From: Actinocrispum wychmicini
Lineage (GTDB): Bacteria; Actinomycetota; Actinomycetes; Mycobacteriales; Pseudonocardiaceae
NCBI RefSeq assembly: GCF_004345645.1
Contig: NZ_SLWS01000021.1
Span: 62,001-126,000, forward strand
Direction of reading: 5' to 3'
Length of the DNA stretch: 64,000 nt
Shown piece by piece: positions 15,629 through 25,486 of the stretch (within the stretch, counting starts at the first letter, position 1; every line of letters begins with the position of its first letter). Under the pieces are notes generated by a model that was not told the origin of the DNA, searched no databases, and was given only the letters and a program-made list of their open reading frames with translations. The translations under genes and the position numbers were made by a program.

Positions 15629-17573
15629 CCGGGACACGCACATCGCGGTGATCGGCATGGCCGGCCGGTTCGCGGGCGCGCCGGACCTGGACACGTTCTG
15701 GCACACCATCGTCAACGGCATCTCGACCGTGCGGGAGCTGGCGCCGGACGAGTTGCTCGGCGAGGACCCAGCGCGCATGGCAGATCCGGCATACGTGCGC
15801 CGGTTCGGGAAGCTCGACCGCGCCGAGTGGTTCGACGCCGACTTCTTCGGCTACGCGCCGGTTGACGCGATGCTCACCGATCCACAGCAACGGATCTTCC
15901 TCGAATGCTGCTGGCAGGCGATGGAGGACGCGGGCTACCCGCCCACCGCGACGGACAGCGTCGTTGGGGTGTACGCCGGGTGTGGGCAGTCACGGTACTG
16001 GACGCTCGTCGGCCCGCAGCTGCACCGCTTCCCTGGGCTGGACGACGTCCGGCTGGGGATGGTCACCGGCGCGGACCACCTGTGCCTGCGCGTGTCCCAC
16101 AAACTCGGGCTGACCGGACCGAGCATGACAGTGCTGACGACGTGTTCGTCCTCACTGGTGGCCGCCCATCAGGCATGCCAGGCACTGCTGGTCGGCGACT
16201 GTGACATGGCGCTCGCGGGCGGTGTGGCGGTCCGGACGCCGGCGTGGGGCTCGATGGCGAGAACCGGCAACGTGTTGTCCCCCGACGGGGTGTGCCGCGC
16301 GTTCGACGCCGAGGCCAACGGCACAGTGTTCGGCGACGGCGCCGGTGTGGTCGTCCTGAAACGGTTCGACGACGCCGTTGCCGACGGTGACCACATCCAC
16401 GCGGTGATCCGTGGGTCCGCGGTGAACAACGACGGCCAGGACCGGATCGGGTACGGCGCGCCGGGTGTGTCGGGGCAGGTCGCGGTCATCAAGTCCGCCA
16501 TGGCCGCGGCCGAAGTCACCGCCGACATGGTCGACTATGTGGAGTCGCACGGCACTGGAACGCAAGTGGGCGACCCGATCGAGGTCACCGCGCTGAACCA
16601 GGCCATGGGTTCCACCGGCTCGACCGTACTGGGCACGCTCAAGCCGAACATCGGCCACACCGACGCCGCCTCCGGGATCGCCGGCCTGCTCAAGGTGATT
16701 CTCGCGCTGCGCCACCGCGTGCTGCCGCCAAGCATCCACTTCGCCAGTCCGAACCCGACAGTCGACTTCGGCCGGTTCACCGTGATCACCCAGCCCAAGG
16801 ACTGGTCGGGACACGACCGGATCGCGGGGGTCAGCTCGTTCGGGATCGGTGCGACGAACGCTCACGTCGTGGTGGAAGAAGCACCGGCTCGGGCGGCTGG
16901 CGTGCCGATGCCGCAACGGTTGCTGGTGATCTCGGCGAAGACCGCCGCCGCACTCGACCAGGCCACCAGAGATCTCGCCGACCACCTTGCCGCACATCCG
17001 GACCAGGACATGGACGACATCGCCTACACCTTGCAGACGGGCCGGGTGGAGTTCCCGTATCGCAGGTACGCTGTCGTGACGGGACATTCCGACGCGGCAA
17101 GTAAGTTGACCGATGGTCCAGTTGTCCCGCCGGTACACCGGCGTGGCGAGTTCAGCGGTGCCACGGACCTGGCCCAGGTCGGCGAGGAATGGCTGTCCGG
17201 TGCGGTGATCCCGTGGCACGACCTGCCCGCCGGGCGGCGGCGGAAAGTGCCGCTGCCCACTTATCCGTTCCAGCGGGGGCGGTACATCGTCGAACCAGTC
17301 GAGACTCAACGGCCCCAGATGGTGGCCGCGCCGGCCGGCCATGACGCGGCGGAGACCGTCGCGATGCTGTTCGCGGAGGTACTGCAGACCCCGGAAGTGG
17401 CTGACGACGACGACTTCTTCGAGCTCGGCGGCGACTCGCTGACCGCCGTCGGGCTGATCGCCCGAATCGAGGACACCTTCGGCGTGACCCCGGAACTGGC
17501 CATGCTGTTCGACCACCCGACGCCGGCCGGTGTCGCGCACGCCGTCCAAGACCTGTTGGAGGACAACGCATGA
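15621..17573 (+). CDS. AT-less polyketide synthase module, KS-ACP
   Basis: The protein has 650 residues. The ketosynthase (5-420) has the active cysteine in LTTCSSSLVAAH (Cys near 175), the first His in VESHGTGTQVGDP and the second in KPNIGHTDAASG, so it should be competent. The first residue before Cys-Ser is Thr, whereas most family members have Ala. After it comes a KS-AT linker (LLVISAKTAAALDQ to TLQTGRVEFPYRR) joined directly to a post-AT linker (KVPLPTYPFQRGRY). The acyltransferase is missing. An ACP follows (DDDFFELGGDSLTAV, Ser near 604). The malonyl unit must come in trans, perhaps from the AT of the protein at 31275-36605. GTG at 15621 has GGAGGAAAG, and the gene overlaps both neighbours. 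Confidence 0.88.
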   Translation: MADRDTHIAVIGMAGRFAGAPDLDTFWHTIVNGISTVRELAPDELLGEDPARMADPAYVRRFGKLDRAEWFDADFFGYAPVDAMLTDPQQRIFLECCWQAMEDAGYPPTATDSVVGVYAGCGQSRYWTLVGPQLHRFPGLDDVRLGMVTGADHLCLRVSHKLGLTGPSMTVLTTCSSSLVAAHQACQALLVGDCDMALAGGVAVRTPAWGSMARTGNVLSPDGVCRAFDAEANGTVFGDGAGVVVLKRFDDAVADGDHIHAVIRGSAVNNDGQDRIGYGAPGVSGQVAVIKSAMAAAEVTADMVDYVESHGTGTQVGDPIEVTALNQAMGSTGSTVLGTLKPNIGHTDAASGIAGLLKVILALRHRVLPPSIHFASPNPTVDFGRFTVITQPKDWSGHDRIAGVSSFGIGATNAHVVVEEAPARAAGVPMPQRLLVISAKTAAALDQATRDLADHLAAHPDQDMDDIAYTLQTGRVEFPYRRYAVVTGHSDAASKLTDGPVVPPVHRRGEFSGATDLAQVGEEWLSGAVIPWHDLPAGRRRKVPLPTYPFQRGRYIVEPVETQRPQMVAAPAGHDAAETVAMLFAEVLQTPEVADDDDFFELGGDSLTAVGLIARIEDTFGVTPELAMLFDHPTPAGVAHAVQDLLEDNA

Positions 17574-20500
17574 CGAGCGCTTTCCTGTCCTTCGCCCAGC
17601 AGCGGCTCTGGTTCCTCGACCAGCTGCTGCCCGGCAGCACCGCGTACCACATCAGCTGGTCGGTGCGGCTGTCCGGGCCGCTGGACCTGGCCGCGTTGCG
17701 CTGGAGCCTGCGGCGGGTGGTCGAACGGCACGAGGTCCTTCGCACCAGTTTCCCGGCGGAGTCGGGCGAACCGGTCCAGATGGTCCGGCCGGTCGGCGAG
17801 ATCCCGTTGCCCGCCAACGACATGAGCGGCGACGACGCGGTCCGCCGGGCGATCGCCGAAGACCTCGCGACTCCGTTCACGATGACGGACACCCCGCCGA
17901 TCCGGATGACGCTGTACCGGCTGAACGCCGACGAACACGTCCTTTCGGTGATCGTGCACCACATCCTGGTGGACGGCTGGTCGGCCGGGGTGTTCTTCGG
18001 CGAACTGGGGCGGCTGTATGCCGCGCGGGTCGCCGAAGAACCGGATCCGTTGGCTCCGTTGCCCATGCAGTACCGCGAGTTCGCGCGCTGGCAACGTGAC
18101 CAGCTCACCGGAGATCGTCTGGCGAAGACCCTTGACTGGTGGCGCGAGGCGCTCAGCGGCGCGCCGACCGTGCTGGAGCTGCCGAACGACCTGCCCCGGC
18201 CGACCGTCCAGACGTTCGCCGGTGCCACGCACCAGATCCCGCTGTCACGTGAGCTCTGGAACGCGATCGCCGGCTGCGCCCGCGCGCACAAGGCGACACC
18301 GTTCATGGTGCTGTACGCGGCTTTCGCCGGGCTGCTCAGCCGGGTCACCGGCGCGACCGACCTGGTGATCGGCAGCCCGGTCGCCGGCCGCGGCCGGGCC
18401 GAGCACGAGCAGTTGATCGGCATGTTCGCCAACACGTTGCCGCTGCGGGTCGACGCGAGCGGCGACCCGTCGGCGGCGGAGCTGATCGGCCGGGCCAAGG
18501 CCACGTCGCTGGCCGCGTTCGCGCGTCCCGACCTGCCGTTCGAGAAGCTCGTGGACGAGCTGCGGCCGGACCGTGTGCTCAGTCACAACCCGCTTGTCCA
18601 GGTGATGCTCACGTTGCAGAACACCGCGTCCCGCGAAGCCGCCTCGGGTGGGCTGGGGATCGAGCCGTTCCCGATGGATCTCGAAGCCGCCTTCGTCGAC
18701 CTGTGGCTGGAAGGCCGTCCACCGTCCACATCGGACTCCGACGCGCTCGCCCGGTTCGTGTACAAGTCCGACCTGTTCACCCCGGCGGCGGTCGCCCGGC
18801 TGGCCGACCAGTTCCTGACCGTGCTCGGCCAGGTCACCGCCCAGCCGGCGGCGCGGCTGTCCGAGCTCACTTTGTTGACCGACGCCGAACGCACGCGGCT
18901 GGTCGACGTCTTCGGCGCCGCGCCGCTCGATTCCGACGTCCGGACAACACTTTCGGCGATCTTCGAAGAGCAGGCGGAACGCACACCCGACGCGGTCGCG
19001 GTCACGTGCGGGGACCGGCAGCTCACCTATTCGCAGCTCAACCGGGCCGCGAACAGGCTGGCGCACAAGCTGCGGGATCTCGGCGTCGGGCCGGAGGTGC
19101 TGGTCGGCATCTGCGCGCAGCGGGATCTCGGGCTGATCGTCTCGACGCTGGCGGTGCTCAAGGCCGGCGGCGCGTACGTGCCGCTCGACCCCACCAACCC
19201 GCCGGAACGACTCAAGTTCGTCCTCGCGGACACCGACGCGCACATAGTGCTGACCCACGAAGGGCTGCTCGACCGGTTCGGCGCGTACCACGGCGAGATC
19301 CTGCTCCTGGACGACCTGCCGGACCGTCCTGAGGACAACCTGCCGGCCCAGTGTGGACCGGACAACCTCGCGTACGTGATCTACACGTCCGGGTCCACCG
19401 GCCGGCCCAAGGGCGTGATGATCGCCCACCGGCAGGTCATCCGGCTGATGACCGCGTCGGACGAGCACTTCCGGTTTGACGCCACCGACGTGTGGGCGTT
19501 GACCCACTCCCACGCGTTCGACCTGTCGGTGTGGGAGATGTGGGGCGCGTTCACCAAGGGCGGCCGGGTGGTGATCGTCCCGGCCGACACCGCCCGCGAC
19601 CAGGAAGCGCTGTCCGATCTGCTGCGCGCCGAGCAGGTCACCGTGCTCACCCAGACGCCGCCCGCGTTCCGCGCGCTGCGGACGACTTTGACGGCGCTCG
19701 GCCGTTCGTTCCGGGACACGGCCATGCGGACGATCGTGTTCGGTGGTGACACCCTGCACGCGCGCGAACTGGACCAGTGGTTCGACGAGCACGGTGACGT
19801 GCGGCCGGCGATGGTGAACATGTACGGGATCACCGAGACCACCGTGCACGTCACCTACAAGCTCGTCCAGGACGCCGACCTGGCCGCGGCGCCGTCGTCG
19901 CCGATCGGCCGGCCACTGCCCGACCTCCGTGGGTACGTCCTGGACGAACGGCTGGAGCCGGTGCCCGTCGGGGTGGCCGGCGAGTTGTTCGTCGCCGGTC
20001 CAGGCCTCGCCCGGGGCTACCTCAACCGGCCCGGCCTGACCGGGTACCGGTTCGTCCCGGAGCCGTTCAGCGGCCGGCCAGGGGAACGGATGTACCGCAC
20101 CGGCGACCTGGTGAAGTGGCTGCCGGACGGGAATCTGGAGTTCCTCGGCCGGACCGACCGGCAGGTCAAGATCCGGGGCTACCGGATCGAACCCGGCGAG
20201 ATCGAGGCGGCCCTGCTGGAGCACCCGATGGTCGGCCAGGCCGTCGTGCTGCCCCGAGCGGGCCAGTTGGTCGCCTATGTCTCCGCCAAAAGTGGTGACG
20301 ACCTGGTCGAACGGTCCATATCGGCCACTGTGGACGGTTGGGGTGAGGTCTTCGACCTGGCGTACGGCCACCAGACCGACCCGTTCGCCAGCTGGGACTC
20401 CAGCTACACCGGCGAGCCGATCGCCCGCGAGGCCATGGCCGGCTGGCTGGAACAGGCCGCCAGGCAGGTCGAGGCCCTGCAGCCGCGGCGGATCCTGGAT

Positions 20501-23500
20501 GTGGGCTGCGGCATGGGCCTGTTCCTGCGACGGCTCGGCCCCGGCTGCGAACGTTACGTCGGCACGGACGTCTCCGCTTCGGCCATCACCGCCGCGCGCA
20601 AGCAGGCGGAACTGGCCGGCGTCCAGGCGGAGCTGCGCCAGCAGGCCGCGCACGACCTGACCGGCCTGACCGGCGAACGGTTCGACGTGGTGCTGCTCGA
20701 CTCGGTCGTCCAGTACTTCCCGTCCGTGGACTACCTGCTGGAGGTGCTCGACGGGCTGGTCGGCCTGGTCGCCCCCGGTGGGGCCTTGTTCGTCGGCGAC
20801 GTCCGGCACCTGGGATTGTTGGAGGCGTTCCACAGGTCCGTCGCACAGTTCCGGGACGACGACGGCGACCTGCGAACGCGGGTGGACGCGGAGAACGAGC
20901 TGCTGGTGGACCCGGAGTTGTTCCGGCGGTTGCCGGGTCGGTTGAGTCGGATCAGTGCCGTGGACATCCGGATGAAACGCGGCTCGTTCGGCACTGAGAT
21001 GGAACGGTTCCGCTACGACGTCGTGCTCACTGTGGACGGACCGCCACCGGTCTCGTCTGACGTTCTGGCGTGGCAGGGTTCGACGCCGGCGGAGTTCGGG
21101 CGCTGGCTGGACGCTCATCATCCGGTGACGGCGGCGGCGAGACACGTTCCCAACGGGCGGATCCTCAGCGATGGCGTGGATCCCGAGGCGTTGGCGGCGG
21201 TGGCCGAAGACCGCGGCTACCAGGTCCGGCTGCGGTTCGCCGACGACCCGGTCCGGTTCGGCCTCGATATATCCACCGTGGATATACCAGGTGAGCCCGG
21301 GGTGATCGGTGAGCGGGTCGACTGGACCGTGTTCACCAACTTCTGCCTGCGTGACCGGTGGGAGACGGAGATGGTGCCGGCGCTCCGGTCGCATCTTGGC
21401 GAGCGCCTGCCTGGTCACATGGTGCCGTCGCGGTTCGTGGTGCTGGACCGGATGCCCCTCAACCGCAGCGGCAAGGTCGACCATGGCGCGCTGCCTGAGC
21501 CCCGTGTGACCCGTGCGGACGACTCGTTCGTAGCTCCCCGCACCGAGACTGAACGGCTGTTGGCCAGCATCTGGGCCGAGGTGCTCGGGCTCGAACGGGT
21601 CGGCGCCACGGACGACTTCTTCGAGGTCGGCGGCGACTCGCTGCGGAGCGTGCAGGTGGTCGGCAAAGCCAGGCAGGCGGGCCTGACGCTGACCGCACGG
21701 CGACTGTTCGAGCATCCGACAATCACCGAACTGGCGGCGGTCGCGGTGCCGATCGTCGCCGCGCCCACCCGGGTGCCGTTGACGCCGGTCCAACGGCTGC
21801 TGTCGGCCGATCGGTTCGTCGAGCGGATACCGCTGGTCTCGGCCACTCCCCTGGATCCTGAGCTGCTCCAGGCGGCGATGTCGTTCGTCGCGCGCCGGCA
21901 TGACGCGTTGCGCCTGACTATGGACGGGGACGAGTGGACGATCGGCGACACCCCAACGATTCATGGTGACCGTCCCGTCCTGACCGTGAACCGGCTGGCG
22001 CTGGACGAACACTCCATCGGTGTCGTGGTCAGCGAACTGGACGTCGCGTACCGCCAACTCGCCTCCGGGTCGGCCATTCGCGTGCCTGGCGAGGCGATCA
22101 GTTTCTTGGCATGGGCGGCTACCCAGCCGTCACAGCAGGTCTCCCGGGTCAGTCACGGGTTCTCGGACGTGATCGAGATCAGGCCGACGGCCGCCCAGGT
22201 GGCCGTCCTGACAGGTGACTTCGCAGCGGCCTACCGGATGTCGCCGACGGAGGCCCTGCTCGCCGCGGTCACACTGCGTATCCGCGGCGAGGGTCTATGG
22301 GTGCGCCGCCGGGACGTTGTTGACGGCGTGGGCCGCTTCGACGTGCTCGTGGCCGTGCCGCCCGCGACAGACGAATCCGTGTCTTCGCTCAAGGAAGACC
22401 TACGTACCGCTGCGCCGGCTCTTGGCCGGGCGAAAGTGGCCGTGCACTGCGTTGACGTCGTCAACCTTGACGACAGTTTGATCACTGTAGGTGACCATGT
22501 CGACCCGATCGATCAGCTGGCCAGCGATGCCGATGTGGTGTTGCGCTGGGATGGCGTCAACGTCCAGATCCTCGTGACGGGTCCGGCGGCGGCGACCGTG
22601 GCCGCGGCGGTGGAGCACGGCCTGGCCGAGCTGGCCACCACCAAGCACACCGGCACGTGCACACCGTCGGACTTCCCGTTGGCCGGTCTGGACCAGCCCA
22701 CGCTGAGCCGGTTGTTCGGCGACGGCAGGGACATCGAGGACGTCTACCCGGTCGGGCCACAGCAGGACTGGATGGTCCATCGCTATCGCGCCCAGGACGA
22801 CACCAGCCTCTACGGATTCGACCTGACCTGGGTCACCGACGATCTCGACGCCGACGCATGGGCCGAAGCGTGGCAAGTGGTGACCCAACGTCAACCAAAC
22901 CTGCGGACAGCCGTACTCACCAACGGGGTGCCGCGACCACTTCTGGTGGTGCACCGAGACGTGCCACTCAAGTTCCACATGGAGGACCTGCGCGGGCTCG
23001 ATCCCGAAGAGCGGGAGCGGCGCTGGGCGGAGTGCGTGGACAAGTTGTACGCGGGTGGATTCGAGCTGAGCGAACCCGGACATTCGCGGCACGTCCTGTT
23101 CCGGACCGGCGACCGGTCATACCGATGGACGTGGTTCGTCAGCTACATGCTGTTCGACGGCATCTCATTCTACCGGTCGATGCACGAAGCCGAACTGGCA
23201 TACCGGGCCATCAAAGAAGGAACCACCGCCTCCCTGCCCGAAGTCGTGCCACACTCCCGATACGTCGAATGGTTCGAACACCAGGACCTCACCCCCACCC
23301 TGTCCTACTGGCGAGAACGACTCCACGGCTTCACAGCGCGAACACCCCTGGCCTTGCGACTCGGCGCCGACCTGACCGCACCCCAACGTCCACAACGGAC
23401 AGGCCGGTTCACCATGCTGTCCCGCAAAGACAGCACATCCCTACGAGTCAACGCCCGAAAACACCGCCTGACCCTCTTCGGCCTGGTGTCCGCAGCCTGG

Positions 23501-24127
23501 TCCCTGGTGCTGCACAACGTAACCGGCGACACCGATGTCCTGTACGGCAACGTAACCGCCGGCCGCCCAGACGAAATCCCCGGCGGCGACAAACTGATCG
23601 GCTACTGCAACCTACAAATGCCAGCCCGCGTCACTGTCGACCCAACCAAACCCCTCCTGCATTGGCTGCGTGAACTGCAAGCAACCCAACTGGACGACCG
23701 AGCCAACCAATGGGCCCCACTACGCCGAATCAAAGAAGTCAGCGAAGTGCCCCCAGACACCGACCTCTACGAGTCGTGCATGTTCTTCATGGACGGCCCC
23801 CTCCGCGCAGCACCACCCTCAGAGTCATGGCGCCGAGTAATCGGCGGAACAAACACCGAGCACCTGATCCGCTTCGTAGTAGGCCCCATCGACGAAATAG
23901 CCCTGACCCTCGTCTACAACCAAGGCACCTTCGCCGACACAACCATGGAAACATTGCTACGCAAACTCTGCGCCGCCCTCATGGCAATGACCGGCCCCCT
24001 CAACGGCACCGTCCACGACGTACTCTCCGCGATGGCAACCCCACCCGACATCACAGTCCTGCCCAGGGAGGCCCAACTGGCATTCTTCTCGTCCTACGGC
24101 CAGTCCCCCGACATCTCCGCCGGCTGA
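17570..24127 (+). CDS. NRPS: C-A-(N-methyltransferase)-PCP-E*-C*
   Basis: The product is 2185 residues. Condensation domain: 1-430 with intact HHILVDG (130-136). Adenylation domain: from about 455, A3 IYTSGSTGRPKG near 603, pocket read as D-L-W-T-V-G-M-V-H, closest to the threonine type. A methyltransferase is inserted after A8 (about 920-1160: ILDVGCGMGLFL near 978, LLDSVVQYFPS), so the residue should be N-methylated. A10 LNRSGKVDHG is near 1300 and the PCP at about 1354 (DDFFEVGGDSLRS). Next come an epimerisation-like domain with NRLALDEHS where HHxxxDG belongs (near 1474) and a terminal C domain with SYMLFDG (near 1857). Both lack the catalytic histidines. There is no thioesterase. ATG at 17570 overlaps the upstream stop. 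The last 900 bases are C-rich and G-poor. Confidence 0.9.
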   Translation: MTSAFLSFAQQRLWFLDQLLPGSTAYHISWSVRLSGPLDLAALRWSLRRVVERHEVLRTSFPAESGEPVQMVRPVGEIPLPANDMSGDDAVRRAIAEDLATPFTMTDTPPIRMTLYRLNADEHVLSVIVHHILVDGWSAGVFFGELGRLYAARVAEEPDPLAPLPMQYREFARWQRDQLTGDRLAKTLDWWREALSGAPTVLELPNDLPRPTVQTFAGATHQIPLSRELWNAIAGCARAHKATPFMVLYAAFAGLLSRVTGATDLVIGSPVAGRGRAEHEQLIGMFANTLPLRVDASGDPSAAELIGRAKATSLAAFARPDLPFEKLVDELRPDRVLSHNPLVQVMLTLQNTASREAASGGLGIEPFPMDLEAAFVDLWLEGRPPSTSDSDALARFVYKSDLFTPAAVARLADQFLTVLGQVTAQPAARLSELTLLTDAERTRLVDVFGAAPLDSDVRTTLSAIFEEQAERTPDAVAVTCGDRQLTYSQLNRAANRLAHKLRDLGVGPEVLVGICAQRDLGLIVSTLAVLKAGGAYVPLDPTNPPERLKFVLADTDAHIVLTHEGLLDRFGAYHGEILLLDDLPDRPEDNLPAQCGPDNLAYVIYTSGSTGRPKGVMIAHRQVIRLMTASDEHFRFDATDVWALTHSHAFDLSVWEMWGAFTKGGRVVIVPADTARDQEALSDLLRAEQVTVLTQTPPAFRALRTTLTALGRSFRDTAMRTIVFGGDTLHARELDQWFDEHGDVRPAMVNMYGITETTVHVTYKLVQDADLAAAPSSPIGRPLPDLRGYVLDERLEPVPVGVAGELFVAGPGLARGYLNRPGLTGYRFVPEPFSGRPGERMYRTGDLVKWLPDGNLEFLGRTDRQVKIRGYRIEPGEIEAALLEHPMVGQAVVLPRAGQLVAYVSAKSGDDLVERSISATVDGWGEVFDLAYGHQTDPFASWDSSYTGEPIAREAMAGWLEQAARQVEALQPRRILDVGCGMGLFLRRLGPGCERYVGTDVSASAITAARKQAELAGVQAELRQQAAHDLTGLTGERFDVVLLDSVVQYFPSVDYLLEVLDGLVGLVAPGGALFVGDVRHLGLLEAFHRSVAQFRDDDGDLRTRVDAENELLVDPELFRRLPGRLSRISAVDIRMKRGSFGTEMERFRYDVVLTVDGPPPVSSDVLAWQGSTPAEFGRWLDAHHPVTAAARHVPNGRILSDGVDPEALAAVAEDRGYQVRLRFADDPVRFGLDISTVDIPGEPGVIGERVDWTVFTNFCLRDRWETEMVPALRSHLGERLPGHMVPSRFVVLDRMPLNRSGKVDHGALPEPRVTRADDSFVAPRTETERLLASIWAEVLGLERVGATDDFFEVGGDSLRSVQVVGKARQAGLTLTARRLFEHPTITELAAVAVPIVAAPTRVPLTPVQRLLSADRFVERIPLVSATPLDPELLQAAMSFVARRHDALRLTMDGDEWTIGDTPTIHGDRPVLTVNRLALDEHSIGVVVSELDVAYRQLASGSAIRVPGEAISFLAWAATQPSQQVSRVSHGFSDVIEIRPTAAQVAVLTGDFAAAYRMSPTEALLAAVTLRIRGEGLWVRRRDVVDGVGRFDVLVAVPPATDESVSSLKEDLRTAAPALGRAKVAVHCVDVVNLDDSLITVGDHVDPIDQLASDADVVLRWDGVNVQILVTGPAAATVAAAVEHGLAELATTKHTGTCTPSDFPLAGLDQPTLSRLFGDGRDIEDVYPVGPQQDWMVHRYRAQDDTSLYGFDLTWVTDDLDADAWAEAWQVVTQRQPNLRTAVLTNGVPRPLLVVHRDVPLKFHMEDLRGLDPEERERRWAECVDKLYAGGFELSEPGHSRHVLFRTGDRSYRWTWFVSYMLFDGISFYRSMHEAELAYRAIKEGTTASLPEVVPHSRYVEWFEHQDLTPTLSYWRERLHGFTARTPLALRLGADLTAPQRPQRTGRFTMLSRKDSTSLRVNARKHRLTLFGLVSAAWSLVLHNVTGDTDVLYGNVTAGRPDEIPGGDKLIGYCNLQMPARVTVDPTKPLLHWLRELQATQLDDRANQWAPLRRIKEVSEVPPDTDLYESCMFFMDGPLRAAPPSESWRRVIGGTNTEHLIRFVVGPIDEIALTLVYNQGTFADTTMETLLRKLCAALMAMTGPLNGTVHDVLSAMATPPDITVLPREAQLAFFSSYGQSPDISAG

Positions 24128-24155
24128 CCGCCAGAATTCGTCACCGGGCGGCAGA

Positions 24156-24413
24156 TCACCACAGTCGATTCAACTCATTACCACCCGAATCAAGAATGAC
24201 ATAGTCAGAATCACCAGGGTAGGGCAGCCACACAGCTATCCCATTCGGCCAAACATGAATCTCAATGGAAGTAACGACGTGCTGCTCGACCCGCAGGAAG
24301 ATGAATTCATCAACGGCCAACTCGAAGGCAATCCCGAGCGGCTCGAAGGTGATACGCACAGGTCCGCCAGCCGCAACAAGCTTGAGATCCGTCGTCGATT
24401 CAGGTCCAGCCAA
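24156..24413 (-). CDS. Small 85-residue protein of unknown function
   Basis: A TTG at 24413 opens an 85-codon frame whose translation looks like a folded acidic protein: AGGPVRITFEPLGIAFELAV, FIFLRVEQHVVTSIEIHVW and a C-terminus ending GGNELNRLW. Base composition is clearly poorer in G+C than in the surrounding biosynthetic genes and the third codon positions are mixed, unlike a shadow frame. No good ribosome binding site is seen. The N-terminus is uncertain: short overlapping ATG frames lie just upstream and could hint at a frameshift. It lies downstream of the 12-gene minus operon after a 150-base gap and tail-to-tail with the NRPS gene. No family recognised. Confidence 0.45.
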   Translation of the reverse strand: MAGPESTTDLKLVAAGGPVRITFEPLGIAFELAVDEFIFLRVEQHVVTSIEIHVWPNGIAVWLPYPGDSDYVILDSGGNELNRLW

Positions 24414-24562
24414 TTCAGATCATCCGTCCCGCAGACATCAACAGAGCCCACCACTTCTTCGAGACCATCGAAACTCCGCAGGCATCAGATCACACCTCCC
24501 GCCGTGGACGTAGACGCGCATCATGCCATGTGAGACCGTAATCCTTCGCCTGGGGCCGGGAT

Positions 24563-25486
24563 TCAGATCATGGCGACGAGGATCTTGCGGGGGCCGGTGT
24601 AGGGGTGGCGGCCGTGGAGGGCCAGCATGTTCTCCACGATCATGATGTCGCCGCGTTGCCAGGGGAAGGACAGTTCGTTGCGCTTGGCGGCGGTCCTGAT
24701 CGCGTCCACATCGGACGAGGGGATCGGTGAGCCGTCGCCGTAGGTGACTGAGTGGGGGAGGTCGGATTCGTTGTCGAAGAGGTCGAGGAGGGCTTCGCGT
24801 TCGGTTGGGGGGAGGTTTGTTGGGTGCCATTGGTCGGCTTGGTTGAACCATACTGGGGTGCCGGTTTTCGGGTGGGTGCGGATTGCGGGGCGGGGGGCGG
24901 ATGTGCGTAGGCCGTTGTCGGGGGTCCAGTTGAAGGTCAGACCGGCCGCGTGGAGGAACTTTTCGGCCTCGGCCGGGTTGTCGGTCTCGAATGTTCGCTG
25001 CCAGGATTTTCCTGGGCCGTAGCCGCCGTGGAGGTGTTGGCGGTACACAATTCCCTTGGTGGTGAAGCGGTCGCGGACGTCGGGGTCCAAATCGGAGAGT
25101 AGGGCGCGGCCGTCGCACACTGGGGTGGCGCCGCCGGTTGTTGGTTCGGTCAGGCAGCAGAAGAACAGGCGGTCCGGCCAGGTTTGTGCGTAGGAGAGTT
25201 CGTTGTGCAACGAGATCTCGTACTCCGCTGGGTACTCGGTTGACGTGAAGATTCCGTCCGCGACCTTCGTTCGAGGAGTGTTCCCGCCGCGATAGCCGCC
25301 TAGGGGTTCGCCGAACTTTGCCACGGTCTCGTGGAAATGCGCAGGCGAGGAAATTCCCAGGCCACGCAGGAGAACCACGCCGGTGGTGGTGAGGATTTCG
25401 TCTACTTCGGACATCAAGGTCGGTGTGACCTCGCGGATGTCGAACGTCACCAGCGTTGTACGGCCGCTCACTGTCTTCTCAAGCAT
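24563..25486 (-). CDS. Fe(II)/2-oxoglutarate dioxygenase, TauD/SyrP type
   Basis: The protein has 307 residues. The iron site is visible as LHNELSY (H94, E96) and LALHGRHPYTGPRKI (distal H291, R300 to bind 2-oxoglutarate). The H-x-E form with HNE is typical of SyrP-like beta-hydroxylases that act on carrier-bound aspartate, rather than H-x-D taurine dioxygenases. It is the last gene of the long minus operon and overlaps the exporter gene by 8 bases. Because the operon also has an A domain with an aspartate-like code, beta-hydroxylation of Asp is the most economical role. Timing (PCP-bound residue) is inferred from SyrP. The coding strand is C- and A-rich at third positions. Confidence 0.85.
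   Translation of the reverse strand: MLEKTVSGRTTLVTFDIREVTPTLMSEVDEILTTTGVVLLRGLGISSPAHFHETVAKFGEPLGGYRGGNTPRTKVADGIFTSTEYPAEYEISLHNELSYAQTWPDRLFFCCLTEPTTGGATPVCDGRALLSDLDPDVRDRFTTKGIVYRQHLHGGYGPGKSWQRTFETDNPAEAEKFLHAAGLTFNWTPDNGLRTSAPRPAIRTHPKTGTPVWFNQADQWHPTNLPPTEREALLDLFDNESDLPHSVTYGDGSPIPSSDVDAIRTAAKRNELSFPWQRGDIMIVENMLALHGRHPYTGPRKILVAMI

Noticed and set aside
18245..22057. A 1270-codon open frame antisense to the N-methylating NRPS gene
   Set aside because: Same shadow effect. The opposite strand has a complete ordered domain set.
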